From Liolophura sinensis (lineage: Eukaryota > Mollusca > Polyplacophora > Chitonida > Chitonidae): a DNA stretch of 64,000 nucleotides. Numbering within the stretch: position 1 is the stretch's first letter; the number at the start of each line of letters is the position of its first letter. Positions 1 through 11,755 of the stretch are shown here, in pieces. Made by a program: the position numbers and the translations under genes. The notes below the pieces were generated by a model. The model made no database searches. It had not been told where the DNA came from and worked only from the letters and a program-made list of their open reading frames with translations. The stretch is from positions 33,412,810 through 33,476,809 of the forward strand of contig NC_088304.1 in NCBI RefSeq assembly GCF_032854445.1. Reading direction: 5' to 3'.

Positions 1-1062
1 AGACCAATTTCATAGAAGTCAAAGAAAAGCCAATCGTTAACCGTTACACAGCTACTGGAAAACAACTACTGATTACCATTCAATTTTAAACATGCAAAGA
101 AATAAATTAAAATTCTAGTTACTACACGTAAACATTCTACCTTCTAGAAGCGGGACAATATAGTGTGCTTTGTGGCTCAGGAAGCCACATCATGCAAACA
201 GGCTACTCGGGGCGCAGTTTGTTTGTGAAAGAACGTTATTCAATATAAAATATCAATGACCCCATCCCCCCCCCAAATTAAACAAATTTACAGGAACAAC
301 TAATTCAATTGATTGGTTATACAGAATTACAATAGTACAAAGAGCTAATAAAAAAAAAAAACAATATATATGAAATAACCCAGTCAAAATTTCAACATTT
401 CATTTCATAATTTAACGAAATATATATCCCAAATCACCAATAATTATTTCTCGAGAAAACAATCAACTACAATTTAAAAGCATTTTTCTAAAATGGTCTG
501 TTCATAAATGGTTTTGAATCACAAATGATGGACACACTTCAAAAGAGAGATACAACATCCCATCTGGTTCATTTTCCACGTTGGGTTTGTTTCCAGACAT
601 GGAGAGCACAAATAACTAGTGACAAAACAAAAAAAAAACCAAAAAAACAATTGCACAGCAACCCGGTTAATAAAAAAGCAAGAACAGCTACCAAACTACT
701 AGATCTATGTGAATATCAAGGCATGGCATAGTAAATGCAGGCTAAAACATGTATTTTAGGGTATTAAATGAGGGCAATGAGAACGTTATGAGCACAAAAC
801 CTCAGGACAATATATACAAGGAAATTGGTGATCGAGTCACCAGTTTGATGATGATCGATACAACAGGCACAATTACCATAGCAACGGATACGTGTACATG
901 ATCACTTGCTAGGACCAATCAGCAAACAAGACAAAAAATCCCCCAAAAAACATACACCGCCACACACATGAATTAGTAATGTCAAGGACATAGAGAAGGG
1001 CGACGTCACCAGAATGGCTGTGTAGACAAGTACATAGAGTGCCACTACGATAACTAAATAGG
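1..1062. other. AT-rich flank, no exon recognised
   Basis: This stretch holds A-runs (350-361, 629-647) and a C-run near 266. I see no Musashi-like exon in it on the minus strand. It is either 3' UTR following the stop at 1063 or intron if the 1155 donor is used. No AATAAA was seen on the minus strand here. Confidence 0.5.
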
Positions 1063-1256
1063 TCAGACAGTCACCCGTGAAGCGGAATTAGGCACAAAGA
1101 TATATGGTAATGAAGACACTATGGGGCAATAGTTTGGGCAAGCCTCCCTCTTACCCGGGCAGCCTGTTGAGAGGGCGGAGAAAGGCCTTGAGTTGGCCCG
1201 ACCGCGCGCAGACGTGCGAGGGAGACCCGGCGTAGGGCCAAATGACGAACCAATGC
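1063..1256 (-). CDS. msi: Probable Musashi C-terminal exon
   Basis: The minus strand shows a very good acceptor (CTCTGTCTGTCTGTCACACAG) before 1256. Read in the required phase 1, the sequence is open as GIGSSFGPTPGLPRTSARG, RANSRPFSALSTGCPG and on to a TGA at 1063-1065, about 64 residues in all. The Gly/Ser/Arg/Pro-rich first half (1155-1256) is markedly GC-rich against its surroundings and ends at a strong donor (CCCGG|GTAAGAGGG). So the true exon may be 1155-1256 (102 nt, phase 1-1), spliced to an exon left of the window. The residues after that point (KREACPNYC…) look less like Musashi. I cannot align this tail to a named Musashi isoform from memory. The evidence is acceptor, phase, composition and position. 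Confidence 0.55.
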
Positions 1257-1682
1257 CTGTGTGACAGACAGACAGAGTAAGGCCTCGTACAACACAATCC
1301 AGTATGTAAAACATAAATATTCTATCCAGATTTTCCTCTTTTTTTTTTGTTTGATATTTTTTGGTTTTTAATTTGTTTTGACATAAACCTTACAACAACA
1401 AAAAGAACTTGCTTCCACTGCTACACGTACATGTGGAATATGATGTCATTTAATTAGTAACACTGTATGTACAATGCATTGTGGGGGATTCAGCATGGGC
1501 TGATTCAGAATCTGTGGACTATCATTGCTGGCAGGGGTATATTTCAACCTGTTGAGATTTCAGGCCTGATTGCTTTCCTTTTTGTTTTTTCTTTCAACCA
1601 TCTACCTGTTTCTCTAAGCTTTTAATCAGCCAAGCAGAACAAAGTAGAATCAAGAGAAGCCATTTTTAAGCTCTGATAAAAC

Positions 1683-1688
1683 TTTATT
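1683..1688 (-). terminator. Candidate polyadenylation signal AATAAA
   Basis: The minus strand reads CATGAATAAAGTTTTATC, an exact AATAAA hexamer, followed within 60 nt by a T/GT-rich stretch (CTACTTTGTTCTGCTTGG). It could end a 3' UTR for an isoform that stops at 5139-5141 by read-through of the 5198 donor. Other AATAAA words occur in this AT-rich stretch (for example near 3181, 3411 and 4364), so this is only the best-looking one. Confidence 0.35.
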
Positions 1689-2720
1689 CATGATTTTATA
1701 AAGACACACAGCTTCATTCCAACACAATGCATTCACAGCAGGTAACACTGAGTAATGACTGTATACAATATACAAGTTAAAAACAAACATACAGCATTGT
1801 TTAAAAAGAAGAAAAAAAAACAATTCCAAAGATCTTTTTTTAAAAAGTTGAACATGTGCATATTGTTTTTGATATAAATGAGTGTATAAATGATTCATAG
1901 ATTTGTAACAATGCTTGGTGAGGCCAATTCATTAATTTGATTAAAATCTTGATTAGAGCAAAATGCCCACTTTTCATATCGTTGCAGCCTGCTAGGACAT
2001 TATGCTCAGCAATAACTCTCTCAGGGACAACTTTCGGTACTATACACCATTCAAGTAGTCTTGCATGAAGTTTAACCCGAACAACCAATGTTTAACACAG
2101 CCAGAACAACACCAGTTAAGGTAGAAATACAGCACAAGTGGTTAGAAAGCACAGAGTGCTCTTAAAACGAGAGATTCAGCAAGAGAAAAGATGTAACAAT
2201 ATAGGCATTTGGAGAAACTTGGTAAAAGCTTGACATTTTCTGTTGACACATACATTGTAAACAACAGGTGTAAAATAGACCTAAAAGGTATTATTGCCAT
2301 TGCGAAAGTATTACCTTGACGAATTATACAGTTTCAATAATTTGTCAACTAGGTCATTTAGACACACACACAGAGTCCAGGCCCAATTTTTAAAACTTCA
2401 CAAAACGATATAAAACGACACAAAAGATAACAAACGACTGCACACTTCAGAAATATGTAATTTGACAACTGCAAAGTCTTGAAACAGCTTTGCCATCGAA
2501 AAGAAGAGGGAACAGTTCCACTGGACCACTCTTGAAGAATTGTGCACTGCTTAAATCTAGTGACATTGAGAAGGTGTCATTTTTGTGTTTTATATTGATC
2601 AGGGTGCATTCAGAGTTAAAACTCTACAATGAATCAATGTGCATATCAAAGTTGTGCAAGAAGAAAGTGTATCAGCACTTGACATGTATGCAAATCATTG
2701 CCCGTTTTGGTCGTAAACTC

Positions 2721-3300
2721 ATTAAAGGAGAAGAAAACTTAAAAACATGACACTACAGGATGAAAAGAGCACATTTTTTTTCTATCTGGTGGTATATAAT
2801 TTTGCGATTTTTCCTCGCCATACACGTAAAGCCTGAAAACGGCAAAAAGCTGGCCTAAATCGTTGAGTCCATCGCATCTTCCATCTTTAACACCCTGTAA
2901 TTTATGCTCAAGGTGCGTTGCCTCTCAGCCAATGAGAGTCCTTAAAACTGCCGGCTTGTTCATGTAAACTCAGAACCTAGGTCCAACATTCCAGTCTCCT
3001 GATGGTCAAGTGGAAAACAAACTGTACTGTTTGCTACCTTCTGGGATGAGGAGTTCTACCGGATATGTAAGAAATGCACTTCGGCGGTTTCCGACGGCAA
3101 TTCTCCTCCTAACACAGAAGACTTCAGGACTAGTTATTAGGCAAAATGGAGTCGCCCACTGCAGATTCTGGTGCTCCCTTTATTTACAATTTATCGACTT
3201 GAGGTACATATTAGAATTTTTTATGGCATGCACCTGCGAGGAAAAAGCATACTCTTTTCAATGGTATTTGATTGATATTTAAATTTTCTTCTCCTTTAAT
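2721..3300. mobile_element. MITE-like element with terminal inverted repeats
   Basis: The left end (2721-2740) and the reverse complement of the right end (3281-3300) share ATTAAAGGAGAAGAAAA followed by a near match, about 20 bp in all. The element is about 580 bp with no coding capacity. An AT dinucleotide abuts TAAAGGAG on both sides, which could be a 2-bp target duplication. This fits a non-autonomous DNA transposon. The superfamily cannot be named from this alone. Confidence 0.6.
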
Positions 3301-4685
3301 ACAACCAATAAGTTAAAATTTAATACCTCTGTATACATACACTGGAAACTGTTTGTATCATTGTGTTTTCTGATGAAGTCTAATCTTTTATCGAGATAAC
3401 CTGCTCATCTTTTTTATTTTCCATGGAATAACACAGAGATTATAGCAAAAATATTCCTGCTGTAGGTCTACTTTCAAGTCTTACAATTTGCCTAAAGATT
3501 CGTAAGCTTATGCAAGACTGTTTTTAGTGGACTTCATTAAACCCTGATTGTTTTTAAAACAAATTTTCCAAATTATATGTATGTTTCCTGACAGTCACAA
3601 ATACAATGGTTGCTAAGAAGTGCTGAGTTTGAAGAGCATAAAAGAAGCTAGGGTTTTGTTAATAAGGTGTTACTTTATGTGCACAGCTAAAGCTGGCTTT
3701 ATATACACTTTGTAAAGTGAGGTAGGTATAAACAGACAGGGGTGTATATCTGATAGTGTGTACTGGTATATACAACAACAACGACAACAAGGCCACTCTG
3801 GGAGCACATTATATAGACAGACCCAGGATATTGAATGTCAGGGCCCCACGAGATAGAGCAACCATGAGCTTAACACAACGGGCCACAGTCTTAAACAAAA
3901 ATATCAGCTGAAGTAGAAAGTGTTTATCTTGCAAATCCCCACATATAGATTTACCATTAACACCTATCATGGACTCAACACTTTGAACACTGAATTGCAA
4001 AAATGGGACCATACAATTGAATATCACAACTTTTGTTTAAATGCATACAAAATGAGAAAGGATTCCGCAAATAAACATTGCTCGACTGTTCGTTAGTCTG
4101 ATCAGCGTGTGATATTACCACCACTAAAATATTATTAACACTTCAACTACACCAACTCTGGATATAGACCTACACCAATAATAATAACAAAGAACTACAG
4201 GCCTAACAAAAAAAAAAAAGAAGAAACCCTCATAATTCAGTCCTGAATAAGTCTTGGTATGCGACGGGGATACATAAATAGGTTGTCCCTGCTAAGCTGG
4301 ATTAAATCAACACAATGATTATTTCAAAAGTAACAAATTACTCATAATTCAAGGCACAAGCCTTTTATTATATACCTGGTTTTACAATTAGCTAAGGCCT
4401 AACATAAAACTCCTAGAGTCCTGAACCCTTAATCTAAAACACTGAAGAGTCGATTGTTATAACATGTGTTTAATAATGGCACAGATTCGCCATGGTCAAA
4501 ATTGGAATAAAACAGCATGTTGTTGTTGTGTGCATGGCTGTACCACAAGACGATCGATAGCTGATATGTCAAACTTTGTGGCCAATCAGCATTCACAAAA
4601 ATATGCCCCCCCAAAATCTCTGTGCATATCTGAACATCAACGATATTTTACATGATATAGCATAACTTTGGTTTCGATAAAAAGG

Positions 4686-4710
4686 ATTTTTTTTCTCTCT
4701 CTCTCTCTTT
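4686..4710. repeat. Poly-T / (TC)n microsatellite
   Basis: A T-run passes into about nine TC units. It is simple sequence within the intron or 3' UTR. Confidence 0.9.
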
Positions 4711-5138
4711 CATTAAATAAAACTCATTTCATGATATATTAATAAATTAGATATAGTATACTTATTAAAATGTATGTGATACAAAAAATGTTGACATCTC
4801 AGTCCAATTTAAGACACACCCACAATAAACCCAACTTGTCAAGCTCTCCATGTCCAAAAAAACAATCATTAACCGACCTCTTACATACCATAATAAACCC
4901 AAGGTCAAATATTTTTGACACCAACAAAATAAATAAAAACAAAGTATTGACAACAAAATAGGAACATCGATTTGGCCAATGGACATAAAGGTACAAATGA
5001 CAATGTTTTTTTTCTTGGTTATGGACCAATGGTAGCTTCCGTACCAAACATCAATACTTCAAGGCCAAAGGGCAAAAGGTTAGAGGCCAACTTATAACAG
5101 TTGCCATGACATGACATGACATGGCAGATCGTGATTGG

Positions 5139-5197
5139 TTAATAGCCTAGGTGCCCCGCCTCTGGATACCAACAAGCTAATTGTAAGAGGTCCATAC
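5139..5197 (-). other. Possible read-through coding tail and stop
   Basis: If the donor below 5198 is ignored, the Musashi frame continues as GMDLLQLACWYPEAGHLGY and ends at TAA (5139-5141). The stretch is somewhat richer in G and C than the following DNA. Composite terminal exons formed by donor read-through are common in RNA-binding protein genes. Nineteen codons without a stop is weak evidence by itself. Confidence 0.25.
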
Positions 5198-5302
5198 CTG
5201 GATAGTAATAGGCTGGTGAGAACCCTGCTGTGTGGAACCCGCGGCCATAGGCAGCGTATGCAGCCTGGAATCCCGCTGGAAAGAACCCTGAAAGTGCCGA
5301 CG
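5198..5302 (-). CDS. msi: Musashi exon: Gly/Ala/Tyr-rich C-terminal segment
   Basis: Read in phase 1 from the previous exon, this exon gives ASALSGFFPAGFQAAY, then AAYGRGFHTAGFSPAYYYPG. This Phe/Tyr/Gly/Ala low-complexity type is usual downstream of Musashi RRM2. The pyrimidine-rich acceptor (…TTTTTCTTCGCATGAACAG) sits above 5302. A second AG 15 nt further in (CACTTTCAG, giving start 5287) also keeps the frame, so ASALS may be optional. The donor is TATCCAG|GTATGGACC below 5198. The exon is symmetric (phase 1-1, 105 or 90 nt) and could be skipped without a frameshift. If the donor is not used, the frame runs on for 19 more residues to a TAA at 5139-5141, which would make an alternative C-terminus. 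Confidence 0.85.
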
Positions 5303-6155
5303 CTGTTCATGCGAAGAAAAACAAAAACAAAAGACCAATCATGATAAAATATTTTCAAAGAATGGTGGCAAATGAATTCAAAGAACTGATCGAAGGTAAT
5401 TGTGATGTAGCATAAACTGTAATATTAAATCATTTATTAATACATTTATAGCTTTGTAAAACAAGCTAAGAATAATCAATAATCTTAAAGGATTTCATTA
5501 AATTTTACCATATCAATTATTTTTAAATGCTGAAACAAAACATTAAACCCATAGGATATAGGAGACATTAAGCGGGCTTAGGCTTGATTAATGAAGTAGG
5601 AGAGATAGCAGAATGAACAACATTGCAGTTCTCTTCAGAGCTATTTGTACACAAGGTGCAGCATCTTACCAAGTTACTCTCACAAGCATAGTTAAATACA
5701 ACATCAAAACAGCACAAAATCCACACAAATGTTCAGATTTATCTTCACCGGAAGTTACCGAGATGGTTTCCAACAAGTTCGGAAAAAGGTAATTTCTATG
5801 TGAATTAGTGGGGTTTCTCCCAACAGACAAAGTTTATCATTAACAGGTAAGTAGTTGATCAATGTAGTTAGAAAGGCATTAAAATAACATTTTCAGCCAT
5901 GTATATGCAGGTCTCTTGTGTGGGATGGTACTTGTATTTAGATACGAAGTTCAACTTTCTCCAAAATTAGACCTGGCTGGGTTTGAACTCTAAAGGCAAG
6001 AATTTCGTGTCATTCCTATTAAATGTAGATAGATCCAGTTTTTCTGTTCACCTGTCATTGAAAGAACACTCTGAAGGACATGTGCACTTAGAGACAACAA
6101 ATCAAGACTGCATCCATCTTTAACCTGCAGTTAAAGTTGTTGTAACTGTAAGTGA

Positions 6156-6216
6156 TGCGTGGGGGCAGGTAGGGTTGAGGAGGGAGGGAGGGGAAGAAAG
6201 GAGAGGGAGGGGGTAT
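6156..6216 (+). repeat. Purine-rich G/A tract
   Basis: This is nearly uninterrupted purine sequence with several GGG runs (GGAGGGAGGGAGGGG and GGGAGGGGG type words). It has triplex or G-quadruplex potential on the plus strand. The Musashi transcript would carry the pyrimidine complement. Confidence 0.7.
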
Positions 6217-7104
6217 TTATGGCAGAAAGGTGTACAGCCGTCACCACAAAAATTCCCTCTCCACATGTTATCTCTATAGTCTCCAGCTCGGTTAGTACTG
6301 AGACTGAGTGGGGCAGAGCAGGCCCTAATGACGGGCGTTAACAAATAGGCCTGGCCCTGACTTCATTGCGTCTCTATTACCATTTGTTAGTCAGAGGACG
6401 AGGTGTCTATGAACACAGGGGATATCATCAATTATGACAGTCAGACCCAGACCCTCTCTGTTAGCCTCGCCCTCCACCAACAGAACGCCTGCCAGACGCA
6501 AAAATTCCAACGAATTATCTTTGCTAATAATGCATCTGACAACACTGCTTTTTCACTGTTTTCTTCAGAAGCCGGATCTGCAGCAGTCCTAACATATTGT
6601 CAGTTGTATCTGGAATGCCTCTCTTGACATCATTAATTCTGTGGCATTGACCCCACTTCAGATTCTTTCCCAGAGTATATATATCCAGGCAGGGGAAGTA
6701 ACTATGGATGCCTGATAGAGCTACCACAATGTTACACCTTACAATTTTAACCCATCCAGAACGATTAAAAGCAAACATCAAGCAACAATGTTTATATGCT
6801 CTTTGACAATGAGTAATACCATCAATCCTGCTTGACAATGAGATGCCCTAATAAATTTTTAGTGCTTGACTCATTTTCTACAAAGTCTTCATGAACTTTG
6901 AGTCAAAGTAAAAAGATGTCTGGGGGCATGCAGCTTTTAATTTTTACAACTGTTGTTCGAAATAACAAGCAACAAAAACTATTTTAGAACTACTATCAAG
7001 AGCTGGTTAATTAGTTGAAAGTCTGGAGTGCCCAATTTCACTGCCCCCTCCTCCCCCATCTCTATGGCCAAACCTCTTGTCTACGCCCCACTCCTAGGGA
7101 AGAC

Positions 7105-7141
7105 TAGCGACCTCTGGACCCACTAGCGACCTCTGCTGACC
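7105..7141 (-). promoter_or_regulatory. Two tandem CTCF-like motifs
   Basis: On the plus strand TAGCGACCTCTGG (7105-7117) and TAGCGACCTCTGCTGACC (7124-7141) stand 19 bp apart. The bilaterian CTCF consensus read in this orientation is TAGCGCCCYCTGGTGGCC. The second copy matches about 16 of 18 positions and the first matches its 5' half. The motif direction is minus. The assignment rests on consensus recall, with no binding data. Confidence 0.35.
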
Positions 7142-9650
7142 CTGATCTATCGGAACGATCAGTCAAGTGGAAGCCATCACGTTATGGATTGGTAGAATTG
7201 TCGGATTGCCTCCTTCTGGGGGTCACTCAACTGTCCGCCAAATCTGATGATGCTGGCGTCACCATGGAAACCAATTCAAATAAATCTGCGAGCTATCTTT
7301 TGTGGAACGCCAGTAATTGCATGGGCTCGCTGAGGTCTCAGAAAGTTCTTATCCACGGGTCAAAGTTGCTAGTACAGATAGGCCTGTGACAAGTGACATC
7401 CATGCATATATGCAATGGATGGGAATTTACAATGGTGTCTGGGAACTTAAACTGAGTGGCAGGGGACGGCAAGGGTTGAGCTCCACCTTCCCACTGTGTG
7501 TATCTTTCAAACCACCATGCAAAGAATGGCTCTACGTTCACATTTACTGTCAGTCAAGCAAAAAGCCATGCATTTGTTCCCCCAGCCGACCCCACCAAAC
7601 CTCATTCACCTTCCTCTTGGCGGAGCATGCAAACGACTATGCATACAAGCACTACACATTCATGCAAAACTTCATGTAAGCAGGCACAAGGTTATTACAT
7701 TTGTAGACAAACACTTGGTAGAGACTGGACACAAGACAACAATGATACAGGGTTGAGGAAAGCTCATGCAAGGAATGGGGGATACTGTCCCCAAATCATG
7801 CAAGAAATGGGGAATAGCATCTCAAAGTGGTGGTAAGGAATGGGGGAAACTATCATGCTGAACACTGGAAAATACATGTTTAATTAAGAGGTGGGTAATG
7901 ACAGTTGGACTGCTAATATACCCATGTGCATTCATAGTAAGACTTATTGGATATTTCTGAAGCAAGAATTTCCCATCACCCATGCAACATGAGCCAATAT
8001 ACCACGGTGACACTACCAAAGATTTGGGGGAGGGAGAGTATACAACATATAATGGAGCATGCATTAAGCAATAGACCACAAAAGGCCAAAGTCAGGAAAC
8101 TTTTTATGGGTCATTCAGTTTGTAAACCCCATTTTCAAGACCGCAAGAAATTTTCACCTTTCCACACAGAATTCTCATGACATTGGCCTATGGTTTTCCA
8201 TACAATCAAAGCAAGATGTGCATTAAGAGTTTAAGCATTAAAGCCAAGTACTCAGTAAGTTTAGCCAGGTAAGTCATTGTCATTAAGTTAGGCAAGACAT
8301 GCATTACGATTGGCCTGTGGGTGAAAGTGCAGCAAGCTGGGAAGGGTGCAAAATACATGGAGAATGTAGACAAGCAAAGGAGGCCATTCTCTCTTAGAGA
8401 GAGAGAGCTTCACGGAGATGAGTGGACAGTTCACGTGGCCGCAAACGGTGCAACTTACAGAGCTCGGGCAGTAATAGATCGGACTGTAAATCCCACACAA
8501 ATTCACCTTCCTCCGTCACTACAGAAGGATTAGAAAAAAGGGAGTCAGATTTAGTGTAAGCAAAAGGTTTAAGCAATCAAGTCTCTTAGGTTTTTTTTAT
8601 TAAGGAGCCTTGAAACTAGTAGGAGTGGTGTTGCAGTCATTAAAGGTTGTTGCTGGTGACTGAAAAGACATGGCTCATTTTTGTTTCTTCTAGGAAAAAT
8701 TTGTTTATTCTTTCACCTGATTTCTTCTAGCGTCTGTGCATTGGTCTACTGTGCTAACTTTAATCATATGGCCATTTTACTGCCTACAACTGGAGACATC
8801 GACCTGGACGGCATGAGGCAGAAGTAGCCTAGTATATCTATGGTAACGACAGCGGAGGTGCACACTGATGATCTTTTCAATTTTAGTAATGAAAATCACA
8901 AGCTCGAAGAAACAAAAGTGAAATACACAACAGGCACTCACTGGGCTCTTAAGCACTTATGCCAGCAAACACCACGCCACAAAAAGTGGTGCATGATTTG
9001 GCTGATTACTTTGTTAATTGGAGATTAGCGATTACATTACTTTGGCAATTTTCCTTTACCGAACTACTGGGGCTCATAGGACAGGAATCACAGTGCACAC
9101 CTCGGTCTATGACCGATGTCTACTAGTTCTACCCTGGTAACTACATGTAACTGTATAAGGTCTACGGTGAAGTTTGGTGAAGACAGCAGAAGTTTCTAGG
9201 GGTACTGGGCTGACAGTATTAACATTGGGACAGAAAAAAGCTGGCACCCACACGCTCCTGTATACATTAAATCATGCAGGAGGACGAGCTAACAGTGCAG
9301 AGTCTATGGTGATGAAAAAACCTTATCTATAATCAGTCAATAATAGTTACATCAAAAAAACTCTTCCAAAAAAACAGCCCACAACAGGCTTTCTAAAACA
9401 TAGCACTCACTCACTCACAAGGAGCTAGTTCACAAACGAACAATTTACATGTAGAAAAAAAAAAAACAGCATCAACAACTTGGCCAGTAAAAAGTTACAT
9501 CATCAAAAAACAGGACTATACTGTACAAATAGATGCTCAACAGCTACCCAAAAGGAAAGGGTTTAACAAGCATGCAGAATCGGTGGTCATGGTAACTTGA
9601 TGAACGTCATGAAGATGACTGTTGATTGGTTGTTAGGCAATGTCACTCAC

Positions 9651-9738
9651 CATAGGCTCCCCTGGCGATGCCCCGCCCACGTGCCAGGTTTGCTGCGCTA
9701 AGCATCACTTCTTTGGGTTGGGCACGCTTGCATTCTAC
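9651..9738 (-). CDS. msi: Musashi exon: end of RRM2 and RGRG linker
   Basis: This 88-nt exon encodes VECKRAQPKEVM, then LSAANLARGRGIARGAY plus one base. VEC(K)RAQPKEVM is the diagnostic last strand and tail of Musashi RRM2. The Lys/Arg and Gln residues there contact RNA in known Musashi structures. The following ARGRGIARGAYG is the Arg-Gly linker common in invertebrate Musashi proteins. The acceptor is TTGTCCACAG|GTAGAATGC and the donor is GCCTATG|GTGAGTGAC. It enters in phase 0 and leaves in phase 1. It is GC-rich compared with its flanks, as expected for coding sequence. The 1.9 kb intron to its right and 4.3 kb intron to its left are small beside the RRM2 intron. Confidence 0.97.
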
Positions 9739-11672
9739 CTGTGGACAACAGAACATGGACACAAGTCAATTTATCTTGTTATTTACTGGATTGGTGTAGA
9801 GCACCATTCTATTTAACTTATACAGTTTTGACTATGAAGCTGTGCATGGAGTAAAACCACCAGATTTGGCAAGTCACTGACTATCTTTCCCATGTGTAAT
9901 GCAGAGATTTCCACCTATCACCATCAAGGCCCCAAGAACAATGAAATGATCACTGCTTAACTGATCGAAAAACGAGAGTCCAGAATTATGTGGCATAACA
10001 AAATGAACACCACAAAAAGTGCATTTATCAAAACGAGAGAAAACTATAATAGCCTGAACTCAAGATCTTCTTAAGCAAGAAAAGGGTCTCTTTAGCTGAA
10101 TCTATCAAAACAAACCCCAAGCATAAAAAAGTAGAATTTCCTGCGTTCAAAATTCCAATTTAGGAACAAAGCACACATCGCACTAGTCACAGAAAGCCTG
10201 TTTATGTCACATCTTATGAATTGGAACAAAAGAAAAAGCCTACTTTCAATTTATTTGTGAATGTCCTTACAAGCGTATAAATGCCTATCTACAGGTGTTT
10301 TACCATTCTGTTCCGTGAAAGCGGAGTCTAAAAATAGCACCTGTTTAAATTGACTTCTGCATCTTCAAAGGGGAAGTTTTCAGATGGGATCGGAATCTTT
10401 TTTTTCTTTTTTTAAGTAAATCCCTGTGAATATTTTTTTGGGGCTGCTGTGATCTTGGAGTAATCAACTGAGCCCCAAATCCCATCACAATGTAGAGGGG
10501 AGGGGGGTCAAGACGTACACCAATCACCTGCTAAAGGTCAATGAGCCAATTTGTTGCTATGTCTCCCGACGCCGGTGCTCACAAATCATGCAAAATTTCA
10601 ACCTAGTCAACCCACAATTAGCCAGATAATTTCTACCAATCCAGTGCAAGAAGATATCCAACATTCCATATGTAACATTTTGGTTGGTGCATTCCAATAT
10701 TACTTCCGTCTGTTTTGCGTTTAATGCTATCATCAACAGTTGTGATCAACGCATGACTGACATAACCATATTCATACTCCAGCCAGAAATCATTCACCAA
10801 CTGCTTGAACTGGATGTAAAGCCTTGGGTACAAGACTGTCCTTCAGGCATCGTTGAAAACAGATAACTGCTTCTCTTTTAAGGATTACCAGCTTTATCTA
10901 ATATTTATGTACTGTTTCTTACACATTCCTTTGAGAACTGGTGTTTTACACTCTTTTACAAATGGAATTTGGAATGGGACGATTCACACGTGGTATAAGA
11001 ATGTCTGACTTTCCCCTTAGATGTAATAAATAGATGAACTAAAGGCCAGTGGTTTCCTACAGCCTATAGAGGGTTTCCTCAAACCCTCAACTGGTTTCCT
11101 CCAACCATACATCTGACAATGTTCCTACTCATTGAGAAACTTAGTATTCAGAGGTCAGTGTAAAACACCCCCATGTAGGAAAAACATTAGGTCAGTAATA
11201 CTCTACTGTACCCCTTACCCTTCTCTAATCCACCCCTCCTCCCCCCTCCCCTTTGATACCCAGCTCTCTCCACCTTGCCTTGTCATCTTTGTAGACAGAC
11301 CAGTTATTAACAGCAACAGGTGTTCAAATAACTCAAGCATAGGACACATGGCGTCATTGTTCGGATGGCAAAGGTTTATTGCATCAGGTCAACATACATG
11401 CAAGTCAAAGGGCTAGCTTTGAATTACAAAAATGCACGCTTCACATATTCAACATCTGGCCAAAGCATCTATATTAAAATTTGTTGTTATGATATTGATT
11501 TGTTGAAATATTTTGTGGACCAAGCGCATGTAAGTGCAGTACTACCGACATTTTGGTTACACGTTTGAACTTATCAAAAATATAAGTCCCACAAAGGTGT
11601 TGCATCTAAAAATATGTCAAAATTAAATCTTCTTATGCTGATTTTGATATGATAAAAGTAAAACACACTTAC
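9739..11672 (-). other. Musashi intron, 1.9 kb
   Basis: This intron separates the two firm exons at the end of RRM2. It contains a short GGTTTCC-rich patch (about 11049-11106) and a C-rich patch near 11230-11260. No further exon or element is recognised. Confidence 0.75.
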
Positions 11673-11755
11673 CATTTTACCATTTATCTCATGATAATGA
11701 ATGTTGCAAACTTCATCCACTATATCTTCAACTTCAAATGTTACAAAGCCAAAGC
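11673..11755 (-). CDS. msi: Musashi exon: RNP1 and C-terminal half of RRM2
   Basis: This 83-nt exon encodes, after the split Gly codon, [17 protein letters not shown] followed by [11 protein letters not shown]. The first part completes the RNP1 octapeptide RGFGFVTF (beta-3), whose aromatic residues stack on RNA bases. The rest is alpha-2 and the beta-4 region, with the family-typical H(Y/F)HEIN(G/N)KM. The acceptor is CCTTGCAG|GCTTTGG and the donor is AAAATG|GTAAGTGTG, a strong site. The exon enters in phase 1 and leaves in phase 0. Aromatics F3 and F5 of RNP1 are intact, so the domain looks functional. The composition [19 protein letters not shown] differs slightly from vertebrate MSI1/2, in line with an invertebrate orthologue. 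Confidence 0.97.

Larger units (their letters stand above)
1257..5197 (-). other. Musashi intron or alternative 3' UTR
   Basis: This 3.9 kb stretch lies between the two C-terminal exons. It is AT-rich and carries the foldback element at 2721-3300, a TC tract at 4686-4710 and several AATAAA words on the minus strand. An octamer motif ATGCAAAT lies at 2688-2695. I find no further exon with convincing borders in it. Confidence 0.5.
5303..9650 (-). other. Musashi intron, 4.35 kb
   Basis: The intron lies between the linker exon and the Gly/Ala/Tyr exon. It contains a purine-rich tract at 6156-6216, the paired CTCF-like motifs at 7105-7141 and otherwise unique AT-leaning sequence. Short ORFs here (for example 7317-7679 and 7498-7836) overlap in different frames and show no recognisable domain. 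Confidence 0.7.

Noticed and set aside
5935-6010. Minus-strand B-box-like AGTTCAAACCC
   Set aside because: No A box at the right distance and no tRNA-like arms; too weak to call a SINE.
8266-8274. Perfect plus-strand donor CAG|GTAAGT
   Set aside because: No upstream plus-strand exon with coding potential or acceptor; an isolated chance match.
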